NCBI RefSeq assembly: GCF_000145215.1
Contig: NC_014392.1
Span: forward strand, 1,372,001 to 1,436,000
Reading direction: 5' to 3'
DNA length: 64,000 nt
Source: Caldicellulosiruptor obsidiansis OB47
Lineage (GTDB): Bacteria; Bacillota; Thermoanaerobacteria; Caldicellulosiruptorales; Caldicellulosiruptoraceae
The position numbers and the translations under genes are program-made. A model generated the notes under the pieces. That model was not told where the DNA came from, ran no database searches, and saw only the letters and a program-made list of their open reading frames with translations. Numbering within the stretch: position 1 is the stretch's first letter; the number at the start of each line of letters is the position of its first letter. This document shows positions 18,025-27,744 of the stretch, piece by piece.

Positions 18025-20169
18025 TCAACCAATCCTTTTAAGATTTGCATAGGACAGAAGCAACCTCTTCTGACCAATCTCTTCAAACTCTACTACTACC
18101 TCTTTCATATCGTCTGAAAGCCAAATAACCTTCCCAACTCCAAACTTGCCATGCTGGACCTTGTTTCCAACTTGTAGATTGCTGATAGAAGCATCTTCAG
18201 CTCGATTAATCCCGGCAGAAAATGTTTGGTGAATTTTAGTAATAGGCCTGTAAACAGTTTGAATGTATCTTTGAGGAATCTCCTCAATGAAACATGATTT
18301 TTGACGTGAAGAAAACCTGCCAAATACTCTTCGATTGTTAGCATATGTCAGAACAAGAAGCTTTTTGGCTCTTGTAATTGCTACATAACACAGTCTTCTT
18401 TCCTCTTCAAGTTCCTTTTCAGCCTCAAGAGGTTCTTCTGCCCTAACAAGTGGAAACAGTCCTTCTTCCAACCCTGTAAGGAAGACAACTTCAAATTCCA
18501 ATCCTTTTGCAGCATGAACTGTCATAAGCGAAACTTTTTCTTCTTTTTGAGTATCTTCCTCTTCAGAGTTCAAAGTAATAGAGTTTAAAAAGTTTTGCAT
18601 AGTAGGCTCCTCATTTTCTTCTTCAAAAATAGCTGCAGCGCTTATAAGCTGTTCAATATTCTTGGCCCTTTGAAACTCCTCTTCACTTTTGCTACTGAGC
18701 AAACTTTCTAAATACCCCGTCCTGTCAAGCACAAGTTTAATGGTCTGACTTACAGACAAATTTTCCGACTCAGCTTTCAACTCTTCTATCAGAGATACAA
18801 AGCTATTTAGCTTTTCATATGTCTTTTTGTCAAAATCAAATTTTGCTCGCTCGAGTAAAACTGTATACGCTGAAACGCCATACTCTTCACTCAAAACTTT
18901 TATTTTCTCTAAGGTGCTGTTCCCAATTCCTCTTCGGGGAACATTGATAATCCTAAATAGACTCAAATCGTCATGCGGATTTGTAATGAGTCTCAAATAA
19001 GCAATAATATCTTTTATTTCTTTTCTTTCATAAAATCGCAAAGCACCTACAACTTTATATGGTACAGAATAAGCCGAAAGTGCATTCTCAAAGTTTACAG
19101 ACTGAGCATTTGTCCTGTAAAGGACTCCTATTTCGGATGGTGAAAGTCCGCTTCCAATGAGGTTCTTCACGCTTGATGCAACAAACTCTGCTTCATTCAT
19201 TTCATCAAAAGCTGAATATAGAAAAATCTTTTCACCATCAATGTTGTCTGTCCACAGCTTTTTAGATTTTCTGTAGTAATTGTTTTTTATAACCTCATTT
19301 GCAGCTGAGAGTATTGTCTTTGTAGACCTGTAGTTTTTTTCTAATTTTATCACCTTGGCCTCGCTAAACATCTTTTCAAATTCCAAAATATTTTTTATAT
19401 TTGCGCCTCTGAAACTGTATATACTCTGGTCGTCATCACCGACAACACAGATATTTCTGTGTTTCTGTGAAAGTAAATAAATAAAATAAAACTGAGCGTG
19501 ATTAGTGTCCTGGTACTCATCTACCAAGATATATTTAAACTTGTTTTGATACTTTTCCAGAATATCAGGGTTTGTCTCGAAAAGAACTACAGTATAATAC
19601 AGAAGGTCGTCAAAGTCAAATGCGTTGTATTCTCTCAAAAGTTTATTGTAAAGTTTATACACATCAACAACACGACCATCAACCTCACCGTATCTGTATA
19701 CATCAGAAGGTCCAATTAACTGATTTTTGAAATTGCTAATCTGCCTTGATACATATCTGATATCAAGCCTCTCTGTGTCGATGTTTAGCTTGTCAAAACA
19801 CTCTTTCAAAAGCTGGTTTTTATCCTGTGTATCAAATATTACAAAGTTGTTTGAAAATCCTATATTATGAGCTTCCATTCTCAAAATCCTTGCACATGCA
19901 GCGTGAAAAGTAGACACCCACATCTCTGAAAATGACTGGGTGTTAACAAGCCTTTTTATCCTTTCTTTCATCTCATCAGCAGCTTTGTTTGTAAAAGTAA
20001 TTGCAAGAATATTGCCCGGATTTGCTAACCCCATATTCAATATATATGCTATCCTATATGTTATGACACGAGTTTTCCCTGAACCTGCACCAGCCAATAC
20101 TAAAAGCGGCCCTTCTGTTGAAAGAACCGCCTCTTTCTGCTGGTCATTTAGTTCTTTTAACCATTCCAT
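18025..20169 (-). CDS. pcrA: ATP-dependent DNA helicase PcrA/UvrD
   Basis: Superfamily 1A 3'-5' helicase in repair and conflict resolution. 714 residues with Walker A AGAGSGKT (about 27-34), motif Ia TFTNKAA, Walker B ILVDEYQDTN (about 217-226), motif III GDDDQSIY, motif IV KNYRS, motif V VHAAKGLEFEVVF and motif VI YVAITRAKK. The C-terminal Tudor-like segment (VGNKVQHGKFGVGKVIW) that binds RNA polymerase in PcrA is present. 8 nt after pheT. Confidence 0.96.
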   Translation of the reverse strand: MEWLKELNDQQKEAVLSTEGPLLVLAGAGSGKTRVITYRIAYILNMGLANPGNILAITFTNKAADEMKERIKRLVNTQSFSEMWVSTFHAACARILRMEAHNIGFSNNFVIFDTQDKNQLLKECFDKLNIDTERLDIRYVSRQISNFKNQLIGPSDVYRYGEVDGRVVDVYKLYNKLLREYNAFDFDDLLYYTVVLFETNPDILEKYQNKFKYILVDEYQDTNHAQFYFIYLLSQKHRNICVVGDDDQSIYSFRGANIKNILEFEKMFSEAKVIKLEKNYRSTKTILSAANEVIKNNYYRKSKKLWTDNIDGEKIFLYSAFDEMNEAEFVASSVKNLIGSGLSPSEIGVLYRTNAQSVNFENALSAYSVPYKVVGALRFYERKEIKDIIAYLRLITNPHDDLSLFRIINVPRRGIGNSTLEKIKVLSEEYGVSAYTVLLERAKFDFDKKTYEKLNSFVSLIEELKAESENLSVSQTIKLVLDRTGYLESLLSSKSEEEFQRAKNIEQLISAAAIFEEENEEPTMQNFLNSITLNSEEEDTQKEEKVSLMTVHAAKGLEFEVVFLTGLEEGLFPLVRAEEPLEAEKELEEERRLCYVAITRAKKLLVLTYANNRRVFGRFSSRQKSCFIEEIPQRYIQTVYRPITKIHQTFSAGINRAEDASISNLQVGNKVQHGKFGVGKVIWLSDDMKEVVVEFEEIGQKRLLLSYANLKRIG

Positions 20170-20177
20170 GTCTCTTT

Positions 20178-22553
20178 CTACTCCCGCAAACTTATATTGT
20201 AATTTTTTAGCTCATCTAAGATCTTCTCTTGAACCTGATTAATATCACTATCTGAAAGTGTTTTTGACTTTGATCTAAAGATTGCTTTATAAGCATAGCT
20301 TTTAAAACCCGGCTTTATTTGTTGTCCTTTGTATACATCAAACAGATGAAACTCTTCTAAAATATCAGAGCTATATTTCTTGAAGATTTCTTCAATTACC
20401 CTGCTTTCTACATCGTCTGGCACAACAAATGCATAGTCCCTCTCAACTGCGGGATATTTGGGAAGTTGAGTATATCTCTTCTCTTTCTTCTCTGCCTCAA
20501 GCAGCTCATCTATATAAACCTCGGCATATACAACTCTTGCAGGTATGTCAAACCTCTCCAATATATCAGGATGGACTTCTCCAATATAACCTAAGAGCAA
20601 CTGGTCGTCGGTATAAATCTTTGCTGAACGTGTTGGATGCAAATTTAGATTTTGATGTTCTGATGAAAATCTGACTTCTTTGATTCTCAGCATATCAAAG
20701 AGATTTTCAAGTACTCCTTTGACAGAATAAAAATCCTGAGCCGAACTTCCTATTGCCAAAACAAGTTTTTCTTCCGGAAGTTTTTCGTCTGACTTTTTGA
20801 ATACTGTAGATAGCTCAAATACTTTCACATCTTTTATATTTCGCGATATATTGAGATAAACTGTTTTTAATATGGAAGACAAAAGCTGCATTCGCATAAC
20901 CGAAAAATCCTCACCAAGCGGATTTAAAATCTTGACTGCATCGTCCAAGTTATACCCTTTTAAAACCTCATAAACCTTTGGCGATTCAAAAGAATATGAA
21001 TAAATCTCATAATAACCACTATTGGCAAGAAAATTCTTTATATTATTTACCATTCTTTGCTTTTGAGTAAGTCCAGAAGATATGGCATTCCCCATGAAAA
21101 CCCTTGAAGGCAGTTTATCATAGCCATATATTCTTATTACCTCTTCAGAGATATCGGCCATATCTTCAATATCAGTCCTAAAAGGTGGTATTATAAATAC
21201 CTCTTTTTCTTCATCATATTTTATTTCAAGTCTGTTAAGAATATTCACCACTTCATCTTTTTCAATCCTAAGACCAAGAAGCTTCTGTATATATGAAAAA
21301 TCAGCTTTTACTTCCACTTGCTGCCATGGGTCAACGTACGTATCCACAGTCCCTTTTACAACTTCGCCTGCTCCTATTTGCTCAATGAGAGCACATGCTC
21401 TTTGAATTGCAACCTCTGCAAAGTAGGGGCTCAAACCTTTTTCAAACCTGTTTGAAGCCTCTGTTCTAAGCCCTAAATATCGTGCTGTTCTTCTTATCAT
21501 TGCAGGATTAAAAGTTGCAGATTCTAAAAGTACAAGTGTGGTATTCTCATCAACCTCAGTATCTAAACCACCCATCACGCCTGCAACTGCTATAGCCCTT
21601 TTTTCATCTGCAATAACAATATCAGATGATCGCAAAACCCTCTCCACACCATCAAGAGTTACAATCTTTTCGCCGTCGCTTGCAAGTCTTACAAAAACGT
21701 TCCTGCCACAAATCTTGTCGAGGTCAAACGCGTGAAGAGGCTGCCCCATCTCAAGCATTACATAATTTGTCACGTCGACAATATTATTTATTGGTCTTAC
21801 ACCGCAAGCTACAAGTCTTCTTCTTAGCCACAGAGGTGACTCCTCAATTTTTACGTTTTTTATTACCCTTCCCATATATCTTCTACAAATCTTTTTGTCC
21901 TTGATTTCAATACTGTCCAAATAATTTTTTACTGGTTCATCAGTCTCTTTGAAATTCATGCTTGGAAATTTCAGCGGTTTGTTTAAAATAGCAGCTATTT
22001 CCCTTGCAATACCCAAAACACTCAAACAGTCAGGCCTATTTGAGGTTATTTCAAAATCAATTATTACATCATCTATTCCCAGTGCAGTTTTTATATCAAT
22101 TCCTATCAAGCTGTCATTCATACCTTCAAGGATAAATATGCCATTCTCATCAGCATATGAAAACTCACCGCGGGTAAGCCCAAGCTCCTCCAACGAACAC
22201 AACATTCCTTCCGATACTATTCCCTTGAACTCAAGAACATCAATTGTTTTACCATTTGCCAAAACGGCTCCTGGCTTTGCCACAGGAACATATGAACCTA
22301 CTTTTACGTTCTTTGCTGCAGTGATTATGGTCAGGATTTTATCTTTTGTATCAACGTTGCAAACAAAAAGATTTTGGTTATGAGGATGCAAAGAGATTTC
22401 TAAAACTTTACCCACCACTACATTCTTAATATTTTCAAGTCTTTTTTCATACCCCTCTACTTTTGTTCCACTCATAGTAAGCTTGTCAACAAGCTCTTCT
22501 ACCGAACATTCTATATCAACAAAACTTTTTAGCCATTCCAATGAAACCTTCAA
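20178..22553 (-). CDS. pheT: Phenylalanyl-tRNA synthetase beta subunit
   Basis: 791 residues in the usual order: N-terminal EMAP/tRNA-binding domain (about 40-150), B3/4 domain with editing site (about 210-370), B5 domain, catalytic-like core, and C-terminal FDX-ACB anticodon-binding domain (about 698-790; LPKYPAVERDYAFVV). Forms an alpha2-beta2 enzyme with PheS, encoded 28 nt upstream. Normal length. Confidence 0.97.
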   Translation of the reverse strand: MKVSLEWLKSFVDIECSVEELVDKLTMSGTKVEGYEKRLENIKNVVVGKVLEISLHPHNQNLFVCNVDTKDKILTIITAAKNVKVGSYVPVAKPGAVLANGKTIDVLEFKGIVSEGMLCSLEELGLTRGEFSYADENGIFILEGMNDSLIGIDIKTALGIDDVIIDFEITSNRPDCLSVLGIAREIAAILNKPLKFPSMNFKETDEPVKNYLDSIEIKDKKICRRYMGRVIKNVKIEESPLWLRRRLVACGVRPINNIVDVTNYVMLEMGQPLHAFDLDKICGRNVFVRLASDGEKIVTLDGVERVLRSSDIVIADEKRAIAVAGVMGGLDTEVDENTTLVLLESATFNPAMIRRTARYLGLRTEASNRFEKGLSPYFAEVAIQRACALIEQIGAGEVVKGTVDTYVDPWQQVEVKADFSYIQKLLGLRIEKDEVVNILNRLEIKYDEEKEVFIIPPFRTDIEDMADISEEVIRIYGYDKLPSRVFMGNAISSGLTQKQRMVNNIKNFLANSGYYEIYSYSFESPKVYEVLKGYNLDDAVKILNPLGEDFSVMRMQLLSSILKTVYLNISRNIKDVKVFELSTVFKKSDEKLPEEKLVLAIGSSAQDFYSVKGVLENLFDMLRIKEVRFSSEHQNLNLHPTRSAKIYTDDQLLLGYIGEVHPDILERFDIPARVVYAEVYIDELLEAEKKEKRYTQLPKYPAVERDYAFVVPDDVESRVIEEIFKKYSSDILEEFHLFDVYKGQQIKPGFKSYAYKAIFRSKSKTLSDSDINQVQEKILDELKNYNISLRE

Positions 22554-22581
22554 TACTTTTCACTCCTTTTGTATTAAGTTT

Positions 22582-23604
22582 TTATCTGAACTGTTTCAAA
22601 AATCTTAGATCATTTTCATAAAAGAGTCTGATATCTTCAATCTCATATCTCAAAAGTGCTATTCTCTCAACTCCCATACCAAAAGCAAAACCAGTGTATA
22701 TGTCGGGATCAATTCCACAGTTCAAAAGAACTTTTCTGTGAACCATTCCTGCACCTAAGATTTCTATCCAACCCTCACCCTTACATGTTCTACACCCTTT
22801 CCCACCACAGAAGATACACGAAATATCAACCTCGGCCGACGGCTCAGTAAACGGAAAATGATGTGGTCTGAACCTGACCATTGTTTCTTTGCCGAAAAAC
22901 CTCTTTGCAAACACTTCAAGTGTCCCTTTCAAATCAGCCATTGTAACCCCTTTATCAACAAATAGACCTTCTATCTGATGAAAAATAGGAGAGTGTGTGC
23001 TATCTACCTCGTCCGACCTGTACACCCTTCCAGGAGAAATTATCTTAATTGGAGGTTTTTTGCTTTTCATGACCCTGATCTGAACAGGGGAGGTATGCGT
23101 TCTCAAAAGTACATCATCGGAAATATAAAAAGTATCTTGAGTATCTCTTGCAGGATGATCAGCAGGGATATTCAGTGCTTCAAAGTTGTAATAATCAAGT
23201 TCTATCTCCGGTCCTTCTGCAATTTCATATCCCATGTTCATAAAAATTTCAGCTATTTCATTTTGAACCTGAGAGAGGATGTGAATAGCTCCTATCTCCA
23301 CTCTTTTCCCCGGTATAGTAACGTCAATGCGTTCACTTTGTATCCTTCTTTGCTTTTCTTCCTCTAAAAACCTTTTTCGCAAGTTAGCGATGTTTTCCTC
23401 AATGTACTCTCTCAGACTATTTAGTTCTTTTCCCATTTGAGCGCGAATTTCTGGTTCAAGTGAAGAAAGCTCTTTCAGTTTACTTTTCAAAATGCCTTTT
23501 TTACCTAAATATTTGATCTGAAAATCTTCAAGTTCTTGCAAATTTTTGATTTTTGATAGTTCTTCCACACATTGGTTTTTTAAATTTGCTATATCAGCGT
23601 TCAA
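22582..23604 (-). CDS. pheS: Phenylalanyl-tRNA synthetase alpha subunit
   Basis: Catalytic class II subunit, 340 residues: N-terminal coiled coil (about 1-90), motif 2 (GRVYRSDEVDSTHSPIFHQIEG, about 191-212) and motif 3 (GFAFGMGVERIALLRY, about 304-319). Contains a CxxC pair of motifs in the insert CIFCGGKGCRTC. No T-box leader precedes it: mtaB ends only 28 nt upstream, so control must be at the mtaB promoter. Confidence 0.97.
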   Translation of the reverse strand: MNADIANLKNQCVEELSKIKNLQELEDFQIKYLGKKGILKSKLKELSSLEPEIRAQMGKELNSLREYIEENIANLRKRFLEEEKQRRIQSERIDVTIPGKRVEIGAIHILSQVQNEIAEIFMNMGYEIAEGPEIELDYYNFEALNIPADHPARDTQDTFYISDDVLLRTHTSPVQIRVMKSKKPPIKIISPGRVYRSDEVDSTHSPIFHQIEGLFVDKGVTMADLKGTLEVFAKRFFGKETMVRFRPHHFPFTEPSAEVDISCIFCGGKGCRTCKGEGWIEILGAGMVHRKVLLNCGIDPDIYTGFAFGMGVERIALLRYEIEDIRLFYENDLRFLKQFR

Positions 23605-23632
23605 TATTACACACCACCTTTTTGTATTTTTA

Positions 23633-24934
23633 TTAGATTATTTCTCCTTTGACATATTGTTCATAAGCCTGTGTAATCTTAACCTTGTAAATTTCACCAG
23701 GTACTATCATATGACTTTTCCTTACTAACGTACGGATATAATTTCCTGAATACCCTTCATAATATCCATCAAAATCAGAATCTTGTTCAATTAAAACCTC
23801 TAACCACTTGCCAACAAACTTTCTGTGAAATTGATATGAAAGGTTCGCTGCCACTTCTTTCATTACTTTGCTTCGCCGTTCTTTTTCTTTGCTATCTATT
23901 TGATTTGGCATATCATAGGCTTTAGTACCTTTTTTTGGCGAAAATCTAAAAACATGAATTCGTGAAAAACCTATCTCCTGAACAAACTTTACAGTGTCAT
24001 TGAAATCTTCCTCTGTTTCACCCGGAAAACCCACTATAATATCAGTGGTGAACGCTACATCATCCCATTTTTCTTTTATTCTCTCTACTATACCTTGGTA
24101 CTGTGCTGTAGTGTAATGCCTGTTCATAAGTTTCAATATTTTGTCACTGCCACTTTGAAGGGAAAGATGCAAATGATGGCACAGCTTATCAAAACTCAAT
24201 AGCCTACTTATAAACTGTTCGCTCATGATAAGTGGTTCAAGAGAACTTAGTCTAATCCTCTTGACCCCTTCAATCTCATTTATTCTCTCAATTACATCTA
24301 TCAAGGTTATCTTCCCGTCTAAATCCTTCCCATAAGCTGAGATGTTAATTCCTGTTATAACAAATTCTTTATATCCATTTGAAACAAGTCTTCTAACTTC
24401 CTCTTCAATACTCTCTAAACTTCTGCTTCTAACTGCCCCCCTTGCATATGGAATTATACAATAAGAACAAAACTGGTCACAACCTTCTTCTATCTTTATG
24501 AAAGCTCGGCTGCGCTCATTAAATTCTGATATTTTGAGTTCTTCAAATGATTCCCTTTTATATCCTTCATCTATTGCTACAATTTTCTTTTTGTTATCCA
24601 AATATTCTTTAACATAATCAACAATTTTTTGTCTATCTTTAGTTCCAATTATAATATCTATATCTCTTATTTTCTCAACCTCATGGGGATACACTTGAGG
24701 ATAGCATCCCATTACAACTACGATACTTTCCGGAGAAAGTTTTTTAGCCTTTTTTATTGCCTGTCTTGACTTTCTATCGCTCATGTTGGTAACCGTACAT
24801 GTATTTATCACGTACACATCTGCCTTGCTGTCAAAGTCGACAATTTCAAACCCGCTTTCTTTAAAAAGTTCAGCCACTGCTTGGGTTTCATACTGGTTCA
24901 CCTTACATCCAAGTGTATAAAAGGCAATCCTCAA
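23633..24934 (-). CDS. mtaB: tRNA t6A37 methylthiotransferase MtaB (radical SAM)
   Basis: Converts t6A to ms2t6A at tRNA position 37. 433 residues: N-terminal UPF0004 domain with three cluster Cys (TLGCKVNQYE, CTVTN, MGCYPQ), radical SAM motif CDQFCSYC (about 152-159), C-terminal TRAM domain. Start is TTG 24934, with GGAGGTGA about 10 nt upstream; no ATG gives the conserved MRIAFYTLGCKVN N-terminus. First gene of the mtaB-pheST-pcrA-yuiD run. Confidence 0.93.
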   Translation of the reverse strand: MRIAFYTLGCKVNQYETQAVAELFKESGFEIVDFDSKADVYVINTCTVTNMSDRKSRQAIKKAKKLSPESIVVVMGCYPQVYPHEVEKIRDIDIIIGTKDRQKIVDYVKEYLDNKKKIVAIDEGYKRESFEELKISEFNERSRAFIKIEEGCDQFCSYCIIPYARGAVRSRSLESIEEEVRRLVSNGYKEFVITGINISAYGKDLDGKITLIDVIERINEIEGVKRIRLSSLEPLIMSEQFISRLLSFDKLCHHLHLSLQSGSDKILKLMNRHYTTAQYQGIVERIKEKWDDVAFTTDIIVGFPGETEEDFNDTVKFVQEIGFSRIHVFRFSPKKGTKAYDMPNQIDSKEKERRSKVMKEVAANLSYQFHRKFVGKWLEVLIEQDSDFDGYYEGYSGNYIRTLVRKSHMIVPGEIYKVKITQAYEQYVKGEII

Positions 24935-24965
24935 TTTAATTTGTTCACCTCCACATTTAAGTTAT

Positions 24966-24994
24966 ATTATAATATTTAGCAGCCAATTAGTGAA
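24966..24994 (-). promoter_or_regulatory. Predicted promoter of mtaB-pheST-pcrA
   Basis: Minus strand TTCACT (24989-24994), 17-nt spacer, TATAAT (24966-24971), about 32 nt before the mtaB start. The -10 is perfect and the -35 matches 4 of 6. Confidence 0.55.
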
Positions 24995-25064
24995 GAGCTA
25001 AAAATTTATCTTCAATTGTTATTTTTCTATGAAAAAAGGGTATAGAAAATGTGTAAGGAGTTAA

Positions 25065-25094
25065 TTGATTTAAGCCTCATAAACATGATATGAT
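25065..25094 (+). promoter_or_regulatory. Predicted promoter of the HPr-like gene
   Basis: TTGATT (25065-25070), 18-nt spacer, TATGAT (25089-25094), 43 nt before the ATG, which has AAGGGAGG (25121-25128) as ribosome site. Confidence 0.5.
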
Positions 25095-25136
25095 AAATAA
25101 TAAGCATTATTTTTGTTGTGAAGGGAGGAATTTAAA

Positions 25137-25367
25137 ATGAAAACAGTAACAGTAAAGCTGAACACAATTGACGCTGTTAAGAACTTTGTCAACATTGTTA
25201 GCAAATATCCATTTGACATCGATCTTACATCAGGAAGGTATGTTGTTGATGCCAAATCCATCATGGGAATATTTAGCTTGGACCTCAGCAAACCTATCAA
25301 GGTAGAAATTCATTCAGACAACTGCGATGATTTGCTCAAAGAGCTTGAACCGTTTATGGAAAAATAA
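25137..25367 (+). CDS. HPr-like (Crh-like) protein lacking the phosphorylatable His
   Basis: 76 residues with the HPr fold pattern: the KSIMGIFSLDL segment (Ser41 aligns with the regulatory Ser46 of HPr) and the C-terminal beta/helix end. The active-site loop that normally reads xGLHARPA is TIDAVKNF, so there is no His15 equivalent and it cannot act as a PTS phosphocarrier. Like Crh it could be phosphorylated on Ser by HPr kinase (inference). Monocistronic on the plus strand between its own promoter and a bidirectional terminator. Confidence 0.85.
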   Translation: MKTVTVKLNTIDAVKNFVNIVSKYPFDIDLTSGRYVVDAKSIMGIFSLDLSKPIKVEIHSDNCDDLLKELEPFMEK

Positions 25368-25381
25368 AAATAAAAATAAAT

Positions 25382-25415
25382 AAATTTAGCGTGGATTTAA
25401 GTCCACGCTAAATTT
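25382..25415. terminator. Bidirectional terminator between HPr-like gene and D,D-carboxypeptidase
   Basis: Perfect 13-bp stem, AAATTTAGCGTGG (25382-25394) with CCACGCTAAATTT (25403-25415), 8-nt loop. T-rich tracts follow on both strands. The stem overlaps the stop codon of the convergent carboxypeptidase gene. Confidence 0.88.
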
Positions 25416-26556
25416 ATTTTTGTCTCATTCTTTTCCCAAATAACCTCTCTCTCATTCTATCCCATAAGGATTTCCTGGCACACTCTTGTAAAGTAACAAT
25501 TGGAACAATTTCTTTTTCACTTTTGAGATACACATTCAACATCCCAATTACCTTGTTTTTCTCAACAGGGGCATCTAGCGGCTGCATCAGCATATCTATT
25601 TTCGGGAAACAATCTGAGTCCACCACCCAGTATTTTTGATGTGTTGTTCCTACTTTTACCCAACCCATTTTCCCATTATTAACCTTTACATAACCTATCT
25701 CGCCTGGTGGGAGTTTTAACACTTTAAAATTACGGTAAGAATAGTCAAGAATCTTTCGCGTATCATTCCACATATCCTGAGCATTTAAAACCACGCATAT
25801 GACTCTAAAATCATCTCTGCAAGCAGAAGTGACAAGACACCTACCAGCCTTTTTTGTAAATCCAGTCTTTACACCTTCAGCCCCCGGATATAATCTTAAC
25901 ATCTTGTTTTTGTTTCTTAGTATTCGATTGTAAGGCCTTGTTGTCCATGGTACTTCTTTTTCTGTGGTCTTTACAATCTGCCGAAAAATGGGATTTTTCA
26001 TAGCATATGCTGTGAGAAGTGCCAGGTCATGAGCTGTTGTATAGTGCTGACCTTGTTCTAAGCCATGCGGTGATGAAAATACGGTATTTGAAAGTCCAAG
26101 CTCTTTTGCTTTCTTGTTCATAAGATTAACAAATTTTTTTACATCACCGGCTGTTACTATTGCCAAGGCTACAGCAGCATCATTTCCAGAAGAAAGCATA
26201 AGTCCGTATAGAAGGTCTATTATTTTCAGTTTTTCTCCTTTTTCGAGGTACATAGATGAGCCTGGAACTCCTACAGCCTGCGGAGGAATTTCAATTTCTT
26301 TGTTTACATCACAGTTTTCTAACACCAAAATTGCCGTCATTATTTTTGTAGTACTTGCCATTGGAAGTTTCAAATCCTCGTTTTTTTTAAAAAGAATTTT
26401 TCCTGTCATCCATTCAATGGCTATGGCAGACTTGCTACTTACCTGTGGCAAGTTCTTTTCATTTGCATAGCATATCTTAGCAAGTTCTGTGCTTACTATC
26501 AGCAGAAATATCAAAGTAAATACCCTTACTTTCAAAAAGAGCACCCCCACATCCAT
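25414..26556 (-). CDS. D-alanyl-D-alanine carboxypeptidase (peptidase S11, DacF-like)
   Basis: Exported serine peptidase that trims the terminal D-Ala of muropeptides. Hydrophobic signal segment near the N-terminus, then SxxK as STTK in MASTTKIMTA, SxN as SGN in LSSGNDAAVA, KTG in GVKTGFTKKAG, and a C-terminal beta domain ending in a basic RERLFGKRMRQK. Start uncertain: I use ATG 26556, which overlaps the stop of an 8-residue mini-ORF carrying the good ribosome site; GTG 26568 lies inside that mini-ORF, and TTG 26535 would give a more typical signal peptide. Operon partner aroC is upstream. Confidence 0.9.
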   Translation of the reverse strand: MDVGVLFLKVRVFTLIFLLIVSTELAKICYANEKNLPQVSSKSAIAIEWMTGKILFKKNEDLKLPMASTTKIMTAILVLENCDVNKEIEIPPQAVGVPGSSMYLEKGEKLKIIDLLYGLMLSSGNDAAVALAIVTAGDVKKFVNLMNKKAKELGLSNTVFSSPHGLEQGQHYTTAHDLALLTAYAMKNPIFRQIVKTTEKEVPWTTRPYNRILRNKNKMLRLYPGAEGVKTGFTKKAGRCLVTSACRDDFRVICVVLNAQDMWNDTRKILDYSYRNFKVLKLPPGEIGYVKVNNGKMGWVKVGTTHQKYWVVDSDCFPKIDMLMQPLDAPVEKNKVIGMLNVYLKSEKEIVPIVTLQECARKSLWDRMRERLFGKRMRQK

Positions 26557-26582
26557 TAGTATACCCACTGATGTGAGGGCAT
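26544..26582 (-). promoter_or_regulatory. Mini-ORF and inverted repeat over the carboxypeptidase start
   Basis: On the minus-strand mRNA, GGAGGT is followed 4 nt later by an ATG (26582) opening an eight-codon ORF (MPSHQWVY) whose TAA overlaps the carboxypeptidase ATG as TAATG. An inverted repeat, 26544-26553 against 26570-26579 with one mismatch, folds over the same bases. Together they could couple or gate translation; this is inference from sequence. Confidence 0.45.
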
Positions 26583-26595
26583 ATGTACCTCCAGC

Positions 26596-27744
26596 TTATT
26601 TATTATAGATTCTTTTGAAAGTCTCTAACATTGTTTTGACTGAGTCTCCTCCTAACCTTTCTATCAAAGCATTTGCTAAAACATATGCAATTGCCGCTCT
26701 CATGACAACGCTCCCTGCCGGTACAGCGCATGTATCAGACCTTTCAACGGCTGCCTCAGCAGGTTGAAAAGTCTGTATATCCACACTTTTGAGAGGTTTA
26801 TAAAGTGTTGGTATGGGTTTGAAAGCAGCCCGAACAACAATATCCATGCCGTTTGAAATTCCACCTTCTATACCGCCTGCGTTGTTTGTTTTTCGGTAAA
26901 AACTTCTCTTATCATCATAATAAATCTCGTCATGAACTTCAGAACCAAACCGTCTTGCCGCTTCAAAACCCATACCAATTTCAACACCCTTGACAGACTG
27001 GATGCTCATCACAGCCTGAGCAATTAATGCATCAAGTTTCCTATCCCAATGAACATGACTGCCAAGCCCATATGGGACATTTTTGCAAATCACCTCAGCA
27101 ACCCCACCTACACTGTCACCCATTTGTTTTGCTATATCAATCTCCTGTTTCATCTGAGTTTCTGTCTCTTCATCAATACAAAATAGCTCTGAAGAAGATA
27201 AAGCCTCTTCAAAAAGATCTATGCTGTCTGTGGAATATGATTTCGTAAGTCTAACTTTGCCAATCTCCACAACGTGGTTGTAAAGCTTAATTCCAAACAT
27301 TTTTAAAAGTTCTTCACAAATAGCTCCAACTGCAACTCTTATAGCAGTTTCTCTTGCACTTGCTCTTTCCAATATATTTCTTGCATCATCAAACCCATAT
27401 TTTAAACAACCAGCCAAATCTGCATGACCAGGTCGTGGAACTGTTACTTTTTTTGTCTCGAGGTCACATTGTATTGCGTCCATAAAACTTTTCCAGTTTT
27501 CATAGTCTCTATTTTCAATCATTAGTGTAATTGGAGCTCCTGTTGTATAAGAGTTTCTAATACCAGAAAGAAATATTACTTTATCCTTTTCTATTTCCAT
27601 TCGTTTTCCTCTGCCGTAACCTCTCTGTCGCAGTTGCAAAAGATGATTTATATTTTCGATATCTATTTTCACATGTGCAGGAAACCCTTCCACTATAGCT
27701 ATCAAAGCTTTTCCGTGGGTCTCACCAGCGTCTAAAAACCTCAT
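26596..27744 (-). CDS. aroC: Chorismate synthase
   Basis: Last step of the shikimate pathway, 5-enolpyruvylshikimate-3-phosphate to chorismate, with reduced FMN. 382 residues with the N-terminal GETHGKALIAIVEGFP motif, RQRGYGRGKRMEIEKD (about 38-53), the ARETA.R motif (about 132-138), and the C-terminal FKPIPTLYKPL signature region. Length is normal for Firmicutes. 13 nt upstream of the carboxypeptidase mini-ORF. Confidence 0.97.
   Translation of the reverse strand: MRFLDAGETHGKALIAIVEGFPAHVKIDIENINHLLQLRQRGYGRGKRMEIEKDKVIFLSGIRNSYTTGAPITLMIENRDYENWKSFMDAIQCDLETKKVTVPRPGHADLAGCLKYGFDDARNILERASARETAIRVAVGAICEELLKMFGIKLYNHVVEIGKVRLTKSYSTDSIDLFEEALSSSELFCIDEETETQMKQEIDIAKQMGDSVGGVAEVICKNVPYGLGSHVHWDRKLDALIAQAVMSIQSVKGVEIGMGFEAARRFGSEVHDEIYYDDKRSFYRKTNNAGGIEGGISNGMDIVVRAAFKPIPTLYKPLKSVDIQTFQPAEAAVERSDTCAVPAGSVVMRAAIAYVLANALIERLGGDSVKTMLETFKRIYNK

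Noticed and set aside
22554..25136. T-box leader for pheST
   Set aside because: The gaps before pheS and mtaB are too short, and no AGGGTGGNACC-like antiterminator bulge is present.
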